Made by a program: the position numbers and the translations under genes | The notes under the pieces: model-generated | Database searches by the model: none | Seen by the model: the letters and a program-made list of their open reading frames with translations, nothing else | What the model was told of the DNA's origin: nothing | Assembly (NCBI GenBank): GCA_019637615.1 | Contig: JAHBVJ010000004.1 | Location: 62,001 to 126,000 of the forward strand | Reading direction: 5' to 3' | Source: Anaerolineae bacterium | GTDB taxonomy: Bacteria > Chloroflexota > Anaerolineae > Aggregatilineales > UBA2796 | Length of the DNA stretch: 64,000 bases | In this document: piece after piece, positions 16,910-26,297 of the stretch | Layout: every line of letters starts with the position of its first letter | How positions within the stretch are numbered: the first letter of the stretch is position 1

Positions 16910-18415
16910 ATGCGACGAATACTCTCCCTCGTAATTTTGATATTCCTGATGGCTGGTGCAGCCTCGGTCAGTTTCCCAGCCGTTAGCGCTGGTGCTCAGG
17001 CGCTGCCGACCAACACGAAGCGCCCTCAAGTGCTGCCGACCAATACCCCGCGTGATCAGCCGCCTACGCTAACGTTCACGCCGTCATTCATGCCTACGGC
17101 AACATTGACAAGCACGGCGACGGACACGCCTACGCCAACCCTAACGCCCACGACTATTGGGCCGATCCAATATCCGGAGAACATCAACTCGCTGACGGGA
17201 CTGCCTTTCCCTGATGAAGCTGCCCGCAATCGCCGCAATCTGATCGTCAAAGTGTCCAACTATCCTTGGATCGTGCGTCCACAAAGTGGCCTCAGCTACG
17301 CCGACATCGTTTACGAATACGAGGTCGAAGGTGGCGTCACCCGTTTTGCCGCTATTTTCCGCAGTCATGGCGCAGATTATCTCGGCTCGATCCGCAGCGC
17401 ACGTCTGCCCGACCTCGAATTAGTGGTCATGTACAACGCGCTCTTGGCCTACAGTGGTGCAAACGACAACATCAAGAAAATGATCGGTGAGGCTGAATGG
17501 CATTACCGCGCGATGACACCGCAGTGGGGCGATAACTGCCCGCCGTTTTGCCGCTTCCCGCAGGTGGGCTTGCCCTTCGAACATACGCTGTTCGGCAACA
17601 CTTATAAAATGTGGGATCTAGCCGAGCGCCGCAAGGCCAACGAAGGCTTCCCCGCGCGTGGGTTTGCCTTTAGCGACGTAGCACCTCAGAACAGCAAATT
17701 CGCCAACGACATTGCCATCAAGTGGTACGGCGATCAGGATGCGCGCTGGCAGTACAATCCCAACGATGGCAAGTATTATCGCTGGAATACTGGCCTCCCA
17801 CATATGGATGCGGCAACCGGAAAGCAGCTCGCAGTAGACAACCTGATCATCATTCAAGCGGAGCACGTCGAGCGTCCTGATATTTACGAAAGCGAAGCCA
17901 ACGGTTCGCCCGCGATTGAGATTCAGCTCTGGGGGCAGAACGATGCATGGGTCTTCCGCGATGGACGCTGGTACGAAGGCGTCTGGATTCGCCGCAACCA
18001 GAAGGAAGGCACGGCGCTAACGTTGGTGCTCCGCGATGGCACCCCCATTTTCTTGAAACCCGGTCAAAGCTGGGTGGAAGTCGTGCGCTGCTGCAATATG
18101 TACGGAGTCACGCCGAGTGATGCTTACGCCGATGTCGCCGCTACGGCTGTGTACGCTGAACAAACCGCCACACTACGCGGCCCGCGCATTCCAACGGACG
18201 CAGCGCAAGCCACTTCGCAAAGTGAGTCGTTTATCGCGACGCGTAATTCTAGCGCTGCCACGATTGCCGTGACCACCACGCCGATTTATACGGGTACCAG
18301 CTTGAGCCAGATGCCGACTGCACAACCTAGCCCAACGCTCGATCCCGATCAGGCTACGCCCACCGCACCTGTGGTCGGTTTTGCACCGACGGATACAGCG
18401 ACGTTCACGCCCTAA
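16910..18415 (+). CDS. Secreted DUF3048-domain protein with Thr/Pro-rich linkers
   Basis: 501 residues. An N-terminal signal peptide (RRILSLVILIFLMAGAASV) leads into a Thr/Pro-rich low-complexity linker (about 30-85, many TPT units). The DUF3048 core follows: NSLTGLPFPDEAARNRRNLIVKVSNYP, RPQSGLSYADIVYEYEVEGG, TRFAAIFRSH, GSIRSARLPDLELV, then a second lobe to about 405. Another Thr/Pro/Ser-rich tail closes the chain. DUF3048 includes B. subtilis YerB and has no settled biochemical role. Linkers of this kind are common in secreted Chloroflexota proteins and suggest wall-zone extension. Confidence 0.88.
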   Translation: MRRILSLVILIFLMAGAASVSFPAVSAGAQALPTNTKRPQVLPTNTPRDQPPTLTFTPSFMPTATLTSTATDTPTPTLTPTTIGPIQYPENINSLTGLPFPDEAARNRRNLIVKVSNYPWIVRPQSGLSYADIVYEYEVEGGVTRFAAIFRSHGADYLGSIRSARLPDLELVVMYNALLAYSGANDNIKKMIGEAEWHYRAMTPQWGDNCPPFCRFPQVGLPFEHTLFGNTYKMWDLAERRKANEGFPARGFAFSDVAPQNSKFANDIAIKWYGDQDARWQYNPNDGKYYRWNTGLPHMDAATGKQLAVDNLIIIQAEHVERPDIYESEANGSPAIEIQLWGQNDAWVFRDGRWYEGVWIRRNQKEGTALTLVLRDGTPIFLKPGQSWVEVVRCCNMYGVTPSDAYADVAATAVYAEQTATLRGPRIPTDAAQATSQSESFIATRNSSAATIAVTTTPIYTGTSLSQMPTAQPSPTLDPDQATPTAPVVGFAPTDTATFTP

Positions 18416-18428
18416 GCGATAAACTTCT

Positions 18429-18468
18429 GCGAAGGTCAGGATGCAAATTTTGGCATCCTGACCTTCGC
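18429..18468. terminator. Bidirectional hairpin between convergent genes
   Basis: GCGAAGGTCAGGATGC and its exact complement form a perfect 16-pair stem with an eight-base loop. It sits between the convergent stops at 18415 and 18470. No strong T-run on either side. Confidence 0.75.
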
Positions 18469-18469
18469 C

Positions 18470-19312
18470 TTACACAGCGATAAGCGCAATGGCGACCACC
18501 GCCAAGACGACGCCCAACATCTGAACACGATGCAGTTTTTCACGTAAGATCATCAACGCCAACATGACCGTTGCGGCGGGATACAGCGACGATAACACCG
18601 CTGCCTGCGCCAGATAGCCAGTTTGCGCCGCTAACGAATAAAACAAGTTCCCGCCCGTATCAAGGATGCCTGCCAAACCGATGATCTTTAACTGTGGTGC
18701 GGCAGGTCGCCACGCTTGTCGTGTCGTCGCGATCACGCCAATCATCATGACAATCGACGCGAATCTGGCGGCGACCAATGACCATAACACTGATACATCG
18801 TTCCCTTGATCGATCAAAATCAAAAAGCTGCCAAACCCGATACCAGCCAGCAGTGGCATTGTCAGGTCGCTGACACGGATGCGTCCGCCGTCCGATTGTG
18901 AGGTCAACCACACCGCGATCAACGCGATCACAAACCCTATCAGTTTGTACGTGGCTGGCAACCCTTGAGTGAAAATCGCGAAAATGACTGGCACGGTTGC
19001 CGTCACTACCGCCGATACGGGCGCAGCGATACCCATCCGCGTGGTAGCGAGGGCACGATACAGGCATAGGATGCCGAGCGCGCCAGCAATGCCCGCCGCC
19101 CCACCCCACACCCAATCGGTAAAGGGCGGGATTGTTTCCCTTAGCAAGAGTGCGAGAACGATCAGGCAAATAACGCCGACAACTTGCGAAATAACGACGA
19201 CACCATATACATTGGCACGTTTGGTGGCTAGTCCGCCGCTGAAATCGCCAGCGCCCCAACTCGCCGCTGAGATCAATCCGAATACGATTGAGCCGAGTTC
19301 AGAATTATTCAT
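18470..19312 (-). CDS. EamA-family (DMT) transporter
   Basis: 280 residues with about ten hydrophobic segments in the two-repeat EamA layout. Diagnostic pieces are SAASWGAGDFSGGLATKRAN at the start, LYRALATTRMGIAAPVSAVV at the end of the first repeat, LFYSLAAQTGYLAQAAVLSSLYPAATVMLALMILREKL and the closing helix LGVVLAVVAIALIAV. DMT proteins export or import small metabolites; the substrate is unknown. It is one of three EamA genes in the window (others at 30732 and 43025), each in a different context. Confidence 0.88.
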   Translation of the reverse strand: MNNSELGSIVFGLISAASWGAGDFSGGLATKRANVYGVVVISQVVGVICLIVLALLLRETIPPFTDWVWGGAAGIAGALGILCLYRALATTRMGIAAPVSAVVTATVPVIFAIFTQGLPATYKLIGFVIALIAVWLTSQSDGGRIRVSDLTMPLLAGIGFGSFLILIDQGNDVSVLWSLVAARFASIVMMIGVIATTRQAWRPAAPQLKIIGLAGILDTGGNLFYSLAAQTGYLAQAAVLSSLYPAATVMLALMILREKLHRVQMLGVVLAVVAIALIAV

Positions 19313-19448
19313 TATCTGCTCATGAAGATTTTACGAGGGTACAGTAGGCTCCGATTGTACCAGACTCGTGACATCGATCTTGTTGCAAAGCTCCACGACT
19401 TGTTCCAAAATTAACAATGACACTGTCTGCAATTCAGGGAGGCACGTT

Positions 19449-20471
19449 ATGGCAACGAAAGTCCCCGGTACTCAACTGTACTATGACGAGACAATCAATC
19501 ATCACAATCCTGCACCCGGTCAATATGGTCAGATCAAGTTATACGCTGGTTCAGGCGGTGTAGACCTTGGCAAGAGCATCTCCGAATACTTGGAAATCCC
19601 ACTTGGAGAACGTGACATCATCCGCTTCTCCAATGAAAACATCTTCGTCAAACTCCAACATTCTGTACGTGGGCAAGATGTCTATCTGATCCAGAGTCTG
19701 TCGTCGCCCCTCAGCGACAACATCTTGGAACTGCTGATCACGCTCAACACGCTCAAACTCGACTCGGCTGGACGCGTGACTGTGGTCATGCCGTACTTCG
19801 CTTATGGGCGGAGCGACAAAAAAGATCAGCCCCGTGTGCCGATCACGGCGCGGATGTTAGCAGATATGATCCAAGTAGCAGGTGCTGACCGCTACATGAC
19901 GATTGACCTGCACGCGGGCCAGATTCAGGGCTTCTTCAGCATCCCCGGCGACGTGCTGACGGCGTTCCATCTGATCAGTGACCACTTCGTAGAAAAGCAG
20001 CTCACCAACGCCGCCGTGGTCAGTACCGATCTCGGTTTTGCCAAGAAGGGACGCAACTACGCTGCCAAGCTAGGAATGCCCTTGGTCGTGGTGGAAAAAC
20101 GCCGCACGGGCAACAAAGACAAAACCGAAGTGATGAGCTTGCTAGGTGACATCAAAGGCATGGACGCCATCATCATCGATGATGAATGCGACACCGGCGG
20201 TACGATGGTCGAAGCTGTCAACTGCGTCAAAGCCCACGGCGCGCGCGATGTGTATGTAGCTTTCACGCACCCGATCCTCAGCGGCAACGCGGCGGATCGC
20301 CTCGCCAGCGTGCCCATCAAGGAGATCATCACGACTGACTCGGTGCCTATCCCTCCTGAGAAGCGCAACAAACTGCCCAATATGACTGTTCTGAGTGTTG
20401 CGCCGCTGGTGGCGGAAGTGATCATCCGTGCGCATGAAGGCCGCAGCGTCGGAGAGTTGTTCAAAGAGTAA
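19449..20471 (+). CDS. prs: Ribose-phosphate pyrophosphokinase (PRPP synthetase)
   Basis: 340 residues. Makes PRPP from ribose 5-phosphate and ATP for nucleotide, His and Trp synthesis. Visible features: IKLYAGSGGVDLGKSISEYLEIPLGE at the N-terminus, PYFAYGRSDKKDQPR (ATP loop), TIDLHAGQIQGFF (metal His), and the PRPP loop IIIDDECDTGGTM, in which ECDTGG replaces the common MIDTGGT. The start ATG 19449 has AGGGAGG six bases upstream; an in-frame extension to 19368 is not needed. Xanthine phosphoribosyltransferase, which uses PRPP, is encoded 9 kb away. Confidence 0.95.
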   Translation: MATKVPGTQLYYDETINHHNPAPGQYGQIKLYAGSGGVDLGKSISEYLEIPLGERDIIRFSNENIFVKLQHSVRGQDVYLIQSLSSPLSDNILELLITLNTLKLDSAGRVTVVMPYFAYGRSDKKDQPRVPITARMLADMIQVAGADRYMTIDLHAGQIQGFFSIPGDVLTAFHLISDHFVEKQLTNAAVVSTDLGFAKKGRNYAAKLGMPLVVVEKRRTGNKDKTEVMSLLGDIKGMDAIIIDDECDTGGTMVEAVNCVKAHGARDVYVAFTHPILSGNAADRLASVPIKEIITTDSVPIPPEKRNKLPNMTVLSVAPLVAEVIIRAHEGRSVGELFKE

Positions 20472-20494
20472 TCGCGATCACGCGTCTTATCGGC

Positions 20495-20517
20495 GGGACG
20501 GAAGGATATTCCGTCCC
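20495..20517 (+). terminator. Hairpin after prs
   Basis: GGGACGGAA-GGATA-TTCCGTCCC, a perfect nine-pair stem 23 bases after the prs stop. No T-run, so it may be a weak terminator or an mRNA-stability element. Confidence 0.55.
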
Positions 20518-20535
20518 ACATGTGCAAATACCTGA

Positions 20536-21645
20536 ATGATTTCAACAGCCGCCCAACGCAGCACAATCCAGCGCAGTTTACGAATCGGCGTGATCGTCAC
20601 GGCGCTGACGGCGCTGTTTTGCCTCGGCATCCTCCTCCGCCACCAATTCGATCCGCTGGTTTTCGTGGAGATCGGGCCGCTTTATAATGAGGGCATCGCG
20701 GGCGCGGAAAACGGCTATGATGGTCAGTTCGCCTACTACATCGCGACCGAGGGATTCAATGCCACGCCCAAACTCGATCAGCCGCCCGCCTTCCGCTACC
20801 AACGGATCGTGTATCCGATATTGAGCGCAGTCCTCGCCCTCGGTCAGCGTGACGTGATCCCGTGGACGATGCTCTTAATCAACATCCTTGCGCACGGGGT
20901 GGCGGCTGGCATCCTAGCCTATCTGCTGGCAACCCGTACGCGTGCCTCGGCATGGTGGGCGCTGGTTCCGGCGCTGTGGGTCGGGACGCTGATGAGTATT
21001 CGACTCGATCTCAACGAGCCGTTGGCAATTGCGCTGTCCTTGCTTGGCCTAGCTGTGTACCTCCAAGGGCGCTTGACGTTAGGTGCCATCCTGTTCGCGG
21101 TGGCTGGCCTGACCAAGGATGTCGGCTTGGTATTGGCGGGCGGACTATTCCTATACGAGGTCAGCCAGCGGCAGTGGTGGCGCGGGCTGCGACTCGCGGT
21201 CATCGCTGTTTTGCCGTTCGTCGCGTGGTTGATCTTCTTGCGGATTTGGCTCGGCCCGTGGGTGAATACCTCTCTTGACGGTATCCCGCGCTTGCCCAGC
21301 CCGATCCCCTTCGCAGGGCTGACGTACGCCAAAAATGCACTCGAATTCGGCCTGATCGCGGTGTGGGCGATGCTGCCCGCGCTCGTGATCCTGATCACGG
21401 CAGTACGGAAATGGCGTAGCGCCACTCCCAAGCCCGAAATCTGGCTGGCGATTGCCGCATGTTTATTCGTGGCGTTTACGCCACCTGCTACCATCAATGA
21501 ACTGATCAGCACGTTGCGGATTTTACAGCCGCTGCTGGTGGCCTCATTGCTGCTGATCGCGGTTTATTATCCGCGCCGCCTGTTCTGGTTTGGAGCGTTA
21601 TGGGCACCGAGCGTGATTTTGGCGCTACTCATCGCCTATTATTGA
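20536..21645 (+). CDS. Polytopic membrane protein, GT-C glycosyltransferase-like
   Basis: 369 residues with about nine to ten transmembrane segments. After the first helix comes an extracytoplasmic loop with NEGIAGAENGYDGQFAYYIATEGF and FRYQRIVYPILSAVLALG. The GYDGQF...RYQRIxYP pattern is shared by a group of membrane proteins linked to cell-surface glycopolymers, and the overall shape is GT-C-like, with acidic residues in the first loop where the catalytic Asp/Glu usually lies. The donor (polyprenyl-phosphate sugar) and acceptor are unknown. It follows prs after a hairpin, and its 3' end almost touches the convergent VanY gene. Confidence 0.65.
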   Translation: MISTAAQRSTIQRSLRIGVIVTALTALFCLGILLRHQFDPLVFVEIGPLYNEGIAGAENGYDGQFAYYIATEGFNATPKLDQPPAFRYQRIVYPILSAVLALGQRDVIPWTMLLINILAHGVAAGILAYLLATRTRASAWWALVPALWVGTLMSIRLDLNEPLAIALSLLGLAVYLQGRLTLGAILFAVAGLTKDVGLVLAGGLFLYEVSQRQWWRGLRLAVIAVLPFVAWLIFLRIWLGPWVNTSLDGIPRLPSPIPFAGLTYAKNALEFGLIAVWAMLPALVILITAVRKWRSATPKPEIWLAIAACLFVAFTPPATINELISTLRILQPLLVASLLLIAVYYPRRLFWFGALWAPSVILALLIAYY

Positions 21646-21648
21646 CAG

Positions 21649-22497
21649 CTACTGCTGCTGTTCAACGCGTAAAAAGTTCGCCAGACAAATGCCATTGCCT
21701 GTGATGTACCCCATGTTGTAAAGCTGCTTCGCCATGTCCGCGCCGATGTAGCGTAGATGCCACGGCTCGTATTGGTAGCCCGTCAGCGCTTCGATCCCGC
21801 GCGGATACGAGACAACGAAGCCGTAATCTTGCGCGTTTTTCTCGAAGAATGCCCACAGCGCGATATTGCGAGGATCGTTGGTATCAAAGGCGACACAGCC
21901 ACTACAGTTGATGTCTACGGCAGTACCAAGCTGATGCTCGGAGTGCCCCGCACGCGCCGAGTATCGCGCCGCCCGCGCGATGGCCTGCGCCTCGGTGATC
22001 TGATTGCGTTTTTCAGTGGCTACCCACGCTTGAAAGGTGAAGGATTGTTCGCTAAAGGAACGATAAGCAGAGGTGACGGTCGGGTAAAGCCCTTGCCGCT
22101 GCGCCGCCGCGAACAGCGCTGTCAGCGCGACATCGACTTCTGGGCGCATCCTGCCGCCACCGGGCAATTTTGTCGTTACGAGTGGTGGAACATAGGTGGG
22201 CGACAAGGCGTGGAGTTTGTCTACCGCGTAATAGATGCAGTCTACGCAGGTAGCCAATTGGATCGGCCCCACATCGGTAAATTCCGGGCACAAATACCGC
22301 GCGTTACTGGTATCCGCCACCGTATCAATCCGTGCGCGGACTTCGGGCGGTATCCCGAACGTTGGCAACGGCTCGATTGTGGGTAAAACAGAAACGTTCT
22401 GTGTGGTCGGGCGGATGACCAGATAGGCGATAGTCAGCAAGATCAGGACAATGATCGTGCTGATGAGCAGTTCCAGCGCCTTCCAAGGCTTTTCCAT
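21649..22497 (-). CDS. VanY-type D-alanyl-D-alanine carboxypeptidase, membrane-anchored
   Basis: 282 residues. One N-terminal transmembrane anchor (LISTIIVLILLTIAYLVI) precedes a short linker and the peptidase M15B (VanY) domain. Zinc site: SARAGHSEHQLGTAVDI gives the His and Asp ligands and YEPWHLRYIG the third ligand with its preceding Glu base. PTVTSAYRSFSEQSF is the typical strand before it. Two Cys pairs near CPEF and CVDC in the N-terminal part could form a disulfide outside the cell. It trims D-Ala from peptidoglycan stem peptides. No Van regulatory genes are nearby, so it is a wall-maintenance enzyme, not evidence of glycopeptide resistance. Confidence 0.9.
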   Translation of the reverse strand: MEKPWKALELLISTIIVLILLTIAYLVIRPTTQNVSVLPTIEPLPTFGIPPEVRARIDTVADTSNARYLCPEFTDVGPIQLATCVDCIYYAVDKLHALSPTYVPPLVTTKLPGGGRMRPEVDVALTALFAAAQRQGLYPTVTSAYRSFSEQSFTFQAWVATEKRNQITEAQAIARAARYSARAGHSEHQLGTAVDINCSGCVAFDTNDPRNIALWAFFEKNAQDYGFVVSYPRGIEALTGYQYEPWHLRYIGADMAKQLYNMGYITGNGICLANFLRVEQQQ

Positions 22498-22577
22498 CTA
22501 GCGTGTAGTCCCAGCGTCGTTACATGAAAGACCCCATCATACTTTCCATTATAACGACACTGGCGACGCGGGAAAGC

Positions 22578-24362
22578 TCAGTTGATGTAACGCCGGACAA
22601 GCGCATCATTCAACTGGATCATCACCTTATGCACGGCAGCGGGATTCTTCGCTCCGAGCGTCCCACCCACCTCGAGGAAGGCGTTGCGCAGGATGCGTCC
22701 CCAATTGCCCGTCCCATGCCGCGTGGGGTGATTGATGTAATCGTCAATCGTTTCCGCCGATCCGTTGGGCGAGACGAGAAAATGATAGATACGGTCATAC
22801 AGTCCATCCACATCCCGCGTATCGATCACATTCAGCGGCGACAGCACTTTCTTGAGCAGTTTGCGCTTTTTTTCGTAGAACTCGACCAATGAATAGGTCG
22901 CGCCCGTCGCCGTCTTGATTTCGACATCGGTGCAAAGATGATCAGACGCGATCATCATGTCCGTGAACGTTGAACGATCCAGCGGGCCAAAGATGTCCAG
23001 CCAATCTTTATCATTCAGCAAAGGATCAAGATTAGTGCCATGTTCGCGGAAGTAATGCTCGATCATCAATTGGCTGTATTGGAAATCCGTCGAAACTGCC
23101 GCCAAGCGTTCCGCTGATGGGTTGCTCGGCATTCCGGTGCTTTCCAGCGTGCATACCCGCGCGTTATTGCTCAAGTCTGGGCGGATGCGTCCGAGCATAT
23201 TGTGCATCCCGGAAAACGGCTGATCATCCTCAACGCCATACAACAGGGCGCGAGCGGTGCCGTTGGCAAGATTGTCGCGCAGCAGCAGCCCATGTCGCTG
23301 CATTCCGTCCGGTTGCAGATGCGGGCTTAATGGCAGCCCGACGTAGTGCCCCGTGATGGTGATGTTACGTACATACTCGCGCGTACACAGCAGTTCAGCG
23401 TCGCAAGTGCCGTCCATGAATGGGCCGCCCTTCAGCAGCGCGGCGTTGGCAATGGCGGTAGCGCTGCCCAAGTTCATGGCATAGCTCAACATGCCTAGCG
23501 CTTCGGAGCGTCCGGCAAGGTCAACATGCATGTGATAGCCCTGAAAGCGCAGCAGATTGGCTGTCCGTGCCACGCCCCGCGAAACATCATAACGCTGCTT
23601 CAACTTTTGCAAGATGTCGCGCTGTTGCGGACGGCTTTCGTTCACATCATTCAAGAAAATGGCGACCGTCTCTACCTTGTCGGAATGTGACGTGGCAAAA
23701 TCCGATTCCCACGGATAGGTGGAAAGAATCGCGACGATCATGTTGGCTTCGCGGGTGGCGAATACCAGCGCCGCGATGTTCTGCTCCAACGTGCGGAGCG
23801 CTTTGCCGTAGCCGATCACGGGCGGCAACACCAGTTCGGCTTGATAAATGCACAATTCTGGCGAGAGATCGAGATTGCTACCGAGCCGCATGGCATGTTC
23901 GATGTAGGCTTCGTGGAAGCGTTCCAAGTGATGCGGGGTTGGTTCGCCGCCGTCCACCTGCGTCATGCCGACCTCAAGTTCCACACCAACCGGACGGACT
24001 TTCAGCGATCCGCCCGCCTCGTGGATATTCTCATGGTTGACGGACGGGTTCAAGTGGTAAGGCTTGACGTAATCCAGCCACGGCCCTTGTCGAAAGCGAC
24101 GACCTAGCACGGCGGCTAACACCACGGGTCGGTGCGCAGCCTTGGAAAGCAGCACGTTGCCATCAGGCACATCATCAGTGTCGTCGTATAACGCGGATGA
24201 GAGATGCTTGATCATGTTAGCGGAGACGGGGTGCGAACCACGTTTCTCACGAATGCTGTTCAGATAATCGCGAAATTTAACGCGAGTTTCATCCACGGCT
24301 TGCCAATTGGCCTCTTTGGCAAATGCACGTAGTGTGTCGTTCGTTGGTAAGCCCGGAATCAT
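22578..24362 (-). CDS. Unusual GCS2-like carboxylate-amine ligase
   Basis: 594 residues. The centre resembles the GCS2 (glutamate-cysteine ligase 2) fold: VRPVGVELEVGMTQVDGG (about 125-145) starts the ATP-grasp-like core, AELVLPPVIGYGKALRTLEQNIAALV follows, and QGYHMHVDLAGRSEALGMLSYAMNL supplies the conserved His-Val/Met-His strand. Later, TGHYVGLPLSPHLQPDGM, RALLYG and ARVCTLESTGMPSNPSAERLAA match the end of the core. About 110 extra residues at the N-terminus and 130 at the C-terminus are not part of GCS2. The product is unknown; a gamma-glutamyl or other amide bond is likely. ATG 24362 has GAGG five bases upstream. It stands alone between divergent promoters. Confidence 0.65.
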   Translation of the reverse strand: MIPGLPTNDTLRAFAKEANWQAVDETRVKFRDYLNSIREKRGSHPVSANMIKHLSSALYDDTDDVPDGNVLLSKAAHRPVVLAAVLGRRFRQGPWLDYVKPYHLNPSVNHENIHEAGGSLKVRPVGVELEVGMTQVDGGEPTPHHLERFHEAYIEHAMRLGSNLDLSPELCIYQAELVLPPVIGYGKALRTLEQNIAALVFATREANMIVAILSTYPWESDFATSHSDKVETVAIFLNDVNESRPQQRDILQKLKQRYDVSRGVARTANLLRFQGYHMHVDLAGRSEALGMLSYAMNLGSATAIANAALLKGGPFMDGTCDAELLCTREYVRNITITGHYVGLPLSPHLQPDGMQRHGLLLRDNLANGTARALLYGVEDDQPFSGMHNMLGRIRPDLSNNARVCTLESTGMPSNPSAERLAAVSTDFQYSQLMIEHYFREHGTNLDPLLNDKDWLDIFGPLDRSTFTDMMIASDHLCTDVEIKTATGATYSLVEFYEKKRKLLKKVLSPLNVIDTRDVDGLYDRIYHFLVSPNGSAETIDDYINHPTRHGTGNWGRILRNAFLEVGGTLGAKNPAAVHKVMIQLNDALVRRYIN

Positions 24363-24642
24363 AGTGACCTCAACCAAATACTTTAAGTATTGAGGGGCAG
24401 GTAAAGTTTGGCTATTATGGCGGATTTTGCACGGAAAAAGTAGTGCGGATCACAATTTTTGTGCAAAGTTCCATGAAGAAACGAACCGAATTGACGTTTG
24501 CACTTAATAATTCTCGCCGCGTCCTCTCTTGACAGCAGCATTGAGAACAGGTGAGAGATGAACCTGAAACAGGCTTTGCGTTTGTTCTGAAATCTTATCA
24601 AGAGGTCTAACATACTGCTCAGATTCAGTGATATGATGAATA

Positions 24643-25374
24643 ATGGCTCTGTTAACGAAAGCGAAACTACGCATGACACAATCACCACAATTTGAGCCAT
24701 TACGCTTTCAACACCTCTCGCCGGACGAGCAGCGCACCCAATCTGAACTATTCCTCGCTCGGATGCGCACGCGGCGGCTGGTCGAGCAGTTTTCCACCGA
24801 ACCTGTACCCATCGAACTGATCAAGAATGCGATTGCGGCGGCAGGCACCGCGCCATCGATGGGCTTACAGCAACCGTGGCATTTCGTAATCGTCAGTGAT
24901 CCAGCCATCAAACGGCGTATCCGCGAGGCTGCCGAAGCCGAAGAACGGGAAAACTTCGAGCATCGCATGAGGCGCGATTATTTGGAGGCGCTTACCTCAG
25001 TAGGGCGTAGTTGGCAAAAGCCGCACTACGAAGTTGCGCCATACCTCGTGGTCGTCTTCGCGCAAACCTACAGCATAAGTTACGACCTAGCCACCGGACA
25101 CGAGATCAAAACCCCCAACTTTTTCGTTACGGAGGCTGTGGGATTGGCGATTGGGATTCTAATGTGCGCCCTGCATCAATCCGGCTTGGCGACCTCGATT
25201 GATACCCCCAGTCCGATGGGCTTCCTGAATGAAATATTGCAGCGCTCTGCCAGTGACCGCGCTTACTTGATTATGCCAGTCGGCTACCCCGCCCCCGATG
25301 CCCGCGTGCCGATCATCTCGACTAAGCCACCAGATGATATCATGACCGAATTTGGAGGTGAAATCGATCAATGA
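24643..25374 (+). CDS. Nitroreductase-family flavoprotein, iodotyrosine-deiodinase-like
   Basis: 243 residues of the FMN-dependent nitroreductase fold. RMRTRRLVEQFSTEPVP and AAAGTAPSMGLQQPWHFVIVSD are the FMN-phosphate and re-face contacts. The lid segment (about 105-135) with EERENFEHRM, EALTSVGRSWQKP and EVAPYLVVVFAQ, plus SPMGFLNEILQRS and LIMPVGYPAPDARVP, matches the deiodinase subgroup (IYD), which removes halogen from halotyrosines, better than NfsB types. The Trp-x-Lys that helps close the lid in IYD is present. The stop overlaps the next start by four bases (ATGA), so translation is coupled. The start may also be the ATG at 24673. Confidence 0.8.
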   Translation: MALLTKAKLRMTQSPQFEPLRFQHLSPDEQRTQSELFLARMRTRRLVEQFSTEPVPIELIKNAIAAAGTAPSMGLQQPWHFVIVSDPAIKRRIREAAEAEERENFEHRMRRDYLEALTSVGRSWQKPHYEVAPYLVVVFAQTYSISYDLATGHEIKTPNFFVTEAVGLAIGILMCALHQSGLATSIDTPSPMGFLNEILQRSASDRAYLIMPVGYPAPDARVPIISTKPPDDIMTEFGGEIDQ

Positions 25375-26297
25375 TCATTCGCACGTACCACCCTTCGGAT
25401 GCCGCTGCTGTCACGGCGCTGCTGGAAGCTGCCGCCGCGCAAGATCGCACGCGTCACGTTTCACCGGGGAACTTCCAGAAAACATGGGAAGCCTATTCGC
25501 CCGATCCAACACAGCCGCGCTACGACGAATCCGCCATTGTCACAGATGGCAGCGGGGCAGTATATGGCTTTGCATGGTGGTCGGTTGACGCCCCCGGCAA
25601 TCTTGGCCTCGAAGGGTGGGTACATCCGCATCAGCGGCGACGTGGTGTTGGCACGGCGTTGCTGACCGCTACCGAGCACTACGCGGAACAGTATTTACAT
25701 GGCACAGTGACGCTCTCTGCGCGTGCCTATGCCGATATTCCCGGCGTCGAAAGACTGTTTTCCCTGAAAGGGTATGCGCAAAGCCACCCGTGGTATGTTA
25801 TGCGCAGTCGGCTGCAAAACCGCCACTTAGCCGCCGACCTGCCCGCTGGTATCAGCGTAAAAATCTTCAACGCGGGTCAGTTGGAACAGCTCGTAGACGC
25901 AGACAACACCATTTTCCACGATCACTGGGGTGCTAAACAGCGCACCCCGTCTCTCTTCCGCGCCCAGATGATCGAAATGCGTCCGCACGATCCGAAGTTA
26001 TGGCTGCTGGCGTGGGCGGGTGACGAACTCGTCGGTGAATGCTTGTGTCATCCCAACCACTTAGGCGAACCCAATGATGGCTGGGTGTCCACGCTTGGCG
26101 TGCGGCGCGAATATCGTGGACGCGGGTTGGGGCGGGCGCTGCTCGTGATGGGACTTCAGCGCCTGCAAGATCGCGGCTTCGACACGGCCTCCTTGAGCGT
26201 AGACTCCGAGAATATATCGGCGGTGAACCTGTACCGCAGCGTCGGCATGGATGTATTGCGTACCCGACTCAGCTTTGAGAAACACATCACGGTATAG
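25371..26297 (+). CDS. Tandem GNAT acetyltransferase
   Basis: 308 residues with two GNAT domains. The first (1-150) has the acetyl-CoA loop VHPHQRRRGVGTALLTAT (about 83-100); the second (155-305) has LGVRREYRGRGLGRALLVMGL (about 242-262) and the usual final strand SVDSENISAVNLYRSVGM. Tandem GNATs of this size include mycothiol synthase (MshD), but no other mycothiol genes are here. It is translationally coupled to the deiodinase-like reductase, which suggests one pathway, perhaps modification of a small aromatic or amino compound. Its last 11 bases overlap the convergent DedA gene. Confidence 0.85.
   Translation: MIIRTYHPSDAAAVTALLEAAAAQDRTRHVSPGNFQKTWEAYSPDPTQPRYDESAIVTDGSGAVYGFAWWSVDAPGNLGLEGWVHPHQRRRGVGTALLTATEHYAEQYLHGTVTLSARAYADIPGVERLFSLKGYAQSHPWYVMRSRLQNRHLAADLPAGISVKIFNAGQLEQLVDADNTIFHDHWGAKQRTPSLFRAQMIEMRPHDPKLWLLAWAGDELVGECLCHPNHLGEPNDGWVSTLGVRREYRGRGLGRALLVMGLQRLQDRGFDTASLSVDSENISAVNLYRSVGMDVLRTRLSFEKHITV

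Noticed and set aside
21649..22497. Glycopeptide-resistance (van) locus
   Set aside because: A lone VanY-type carboxypeptidase without vanH, vanA, vanX or a VanS/VanR pair is a normal wall enzyme.
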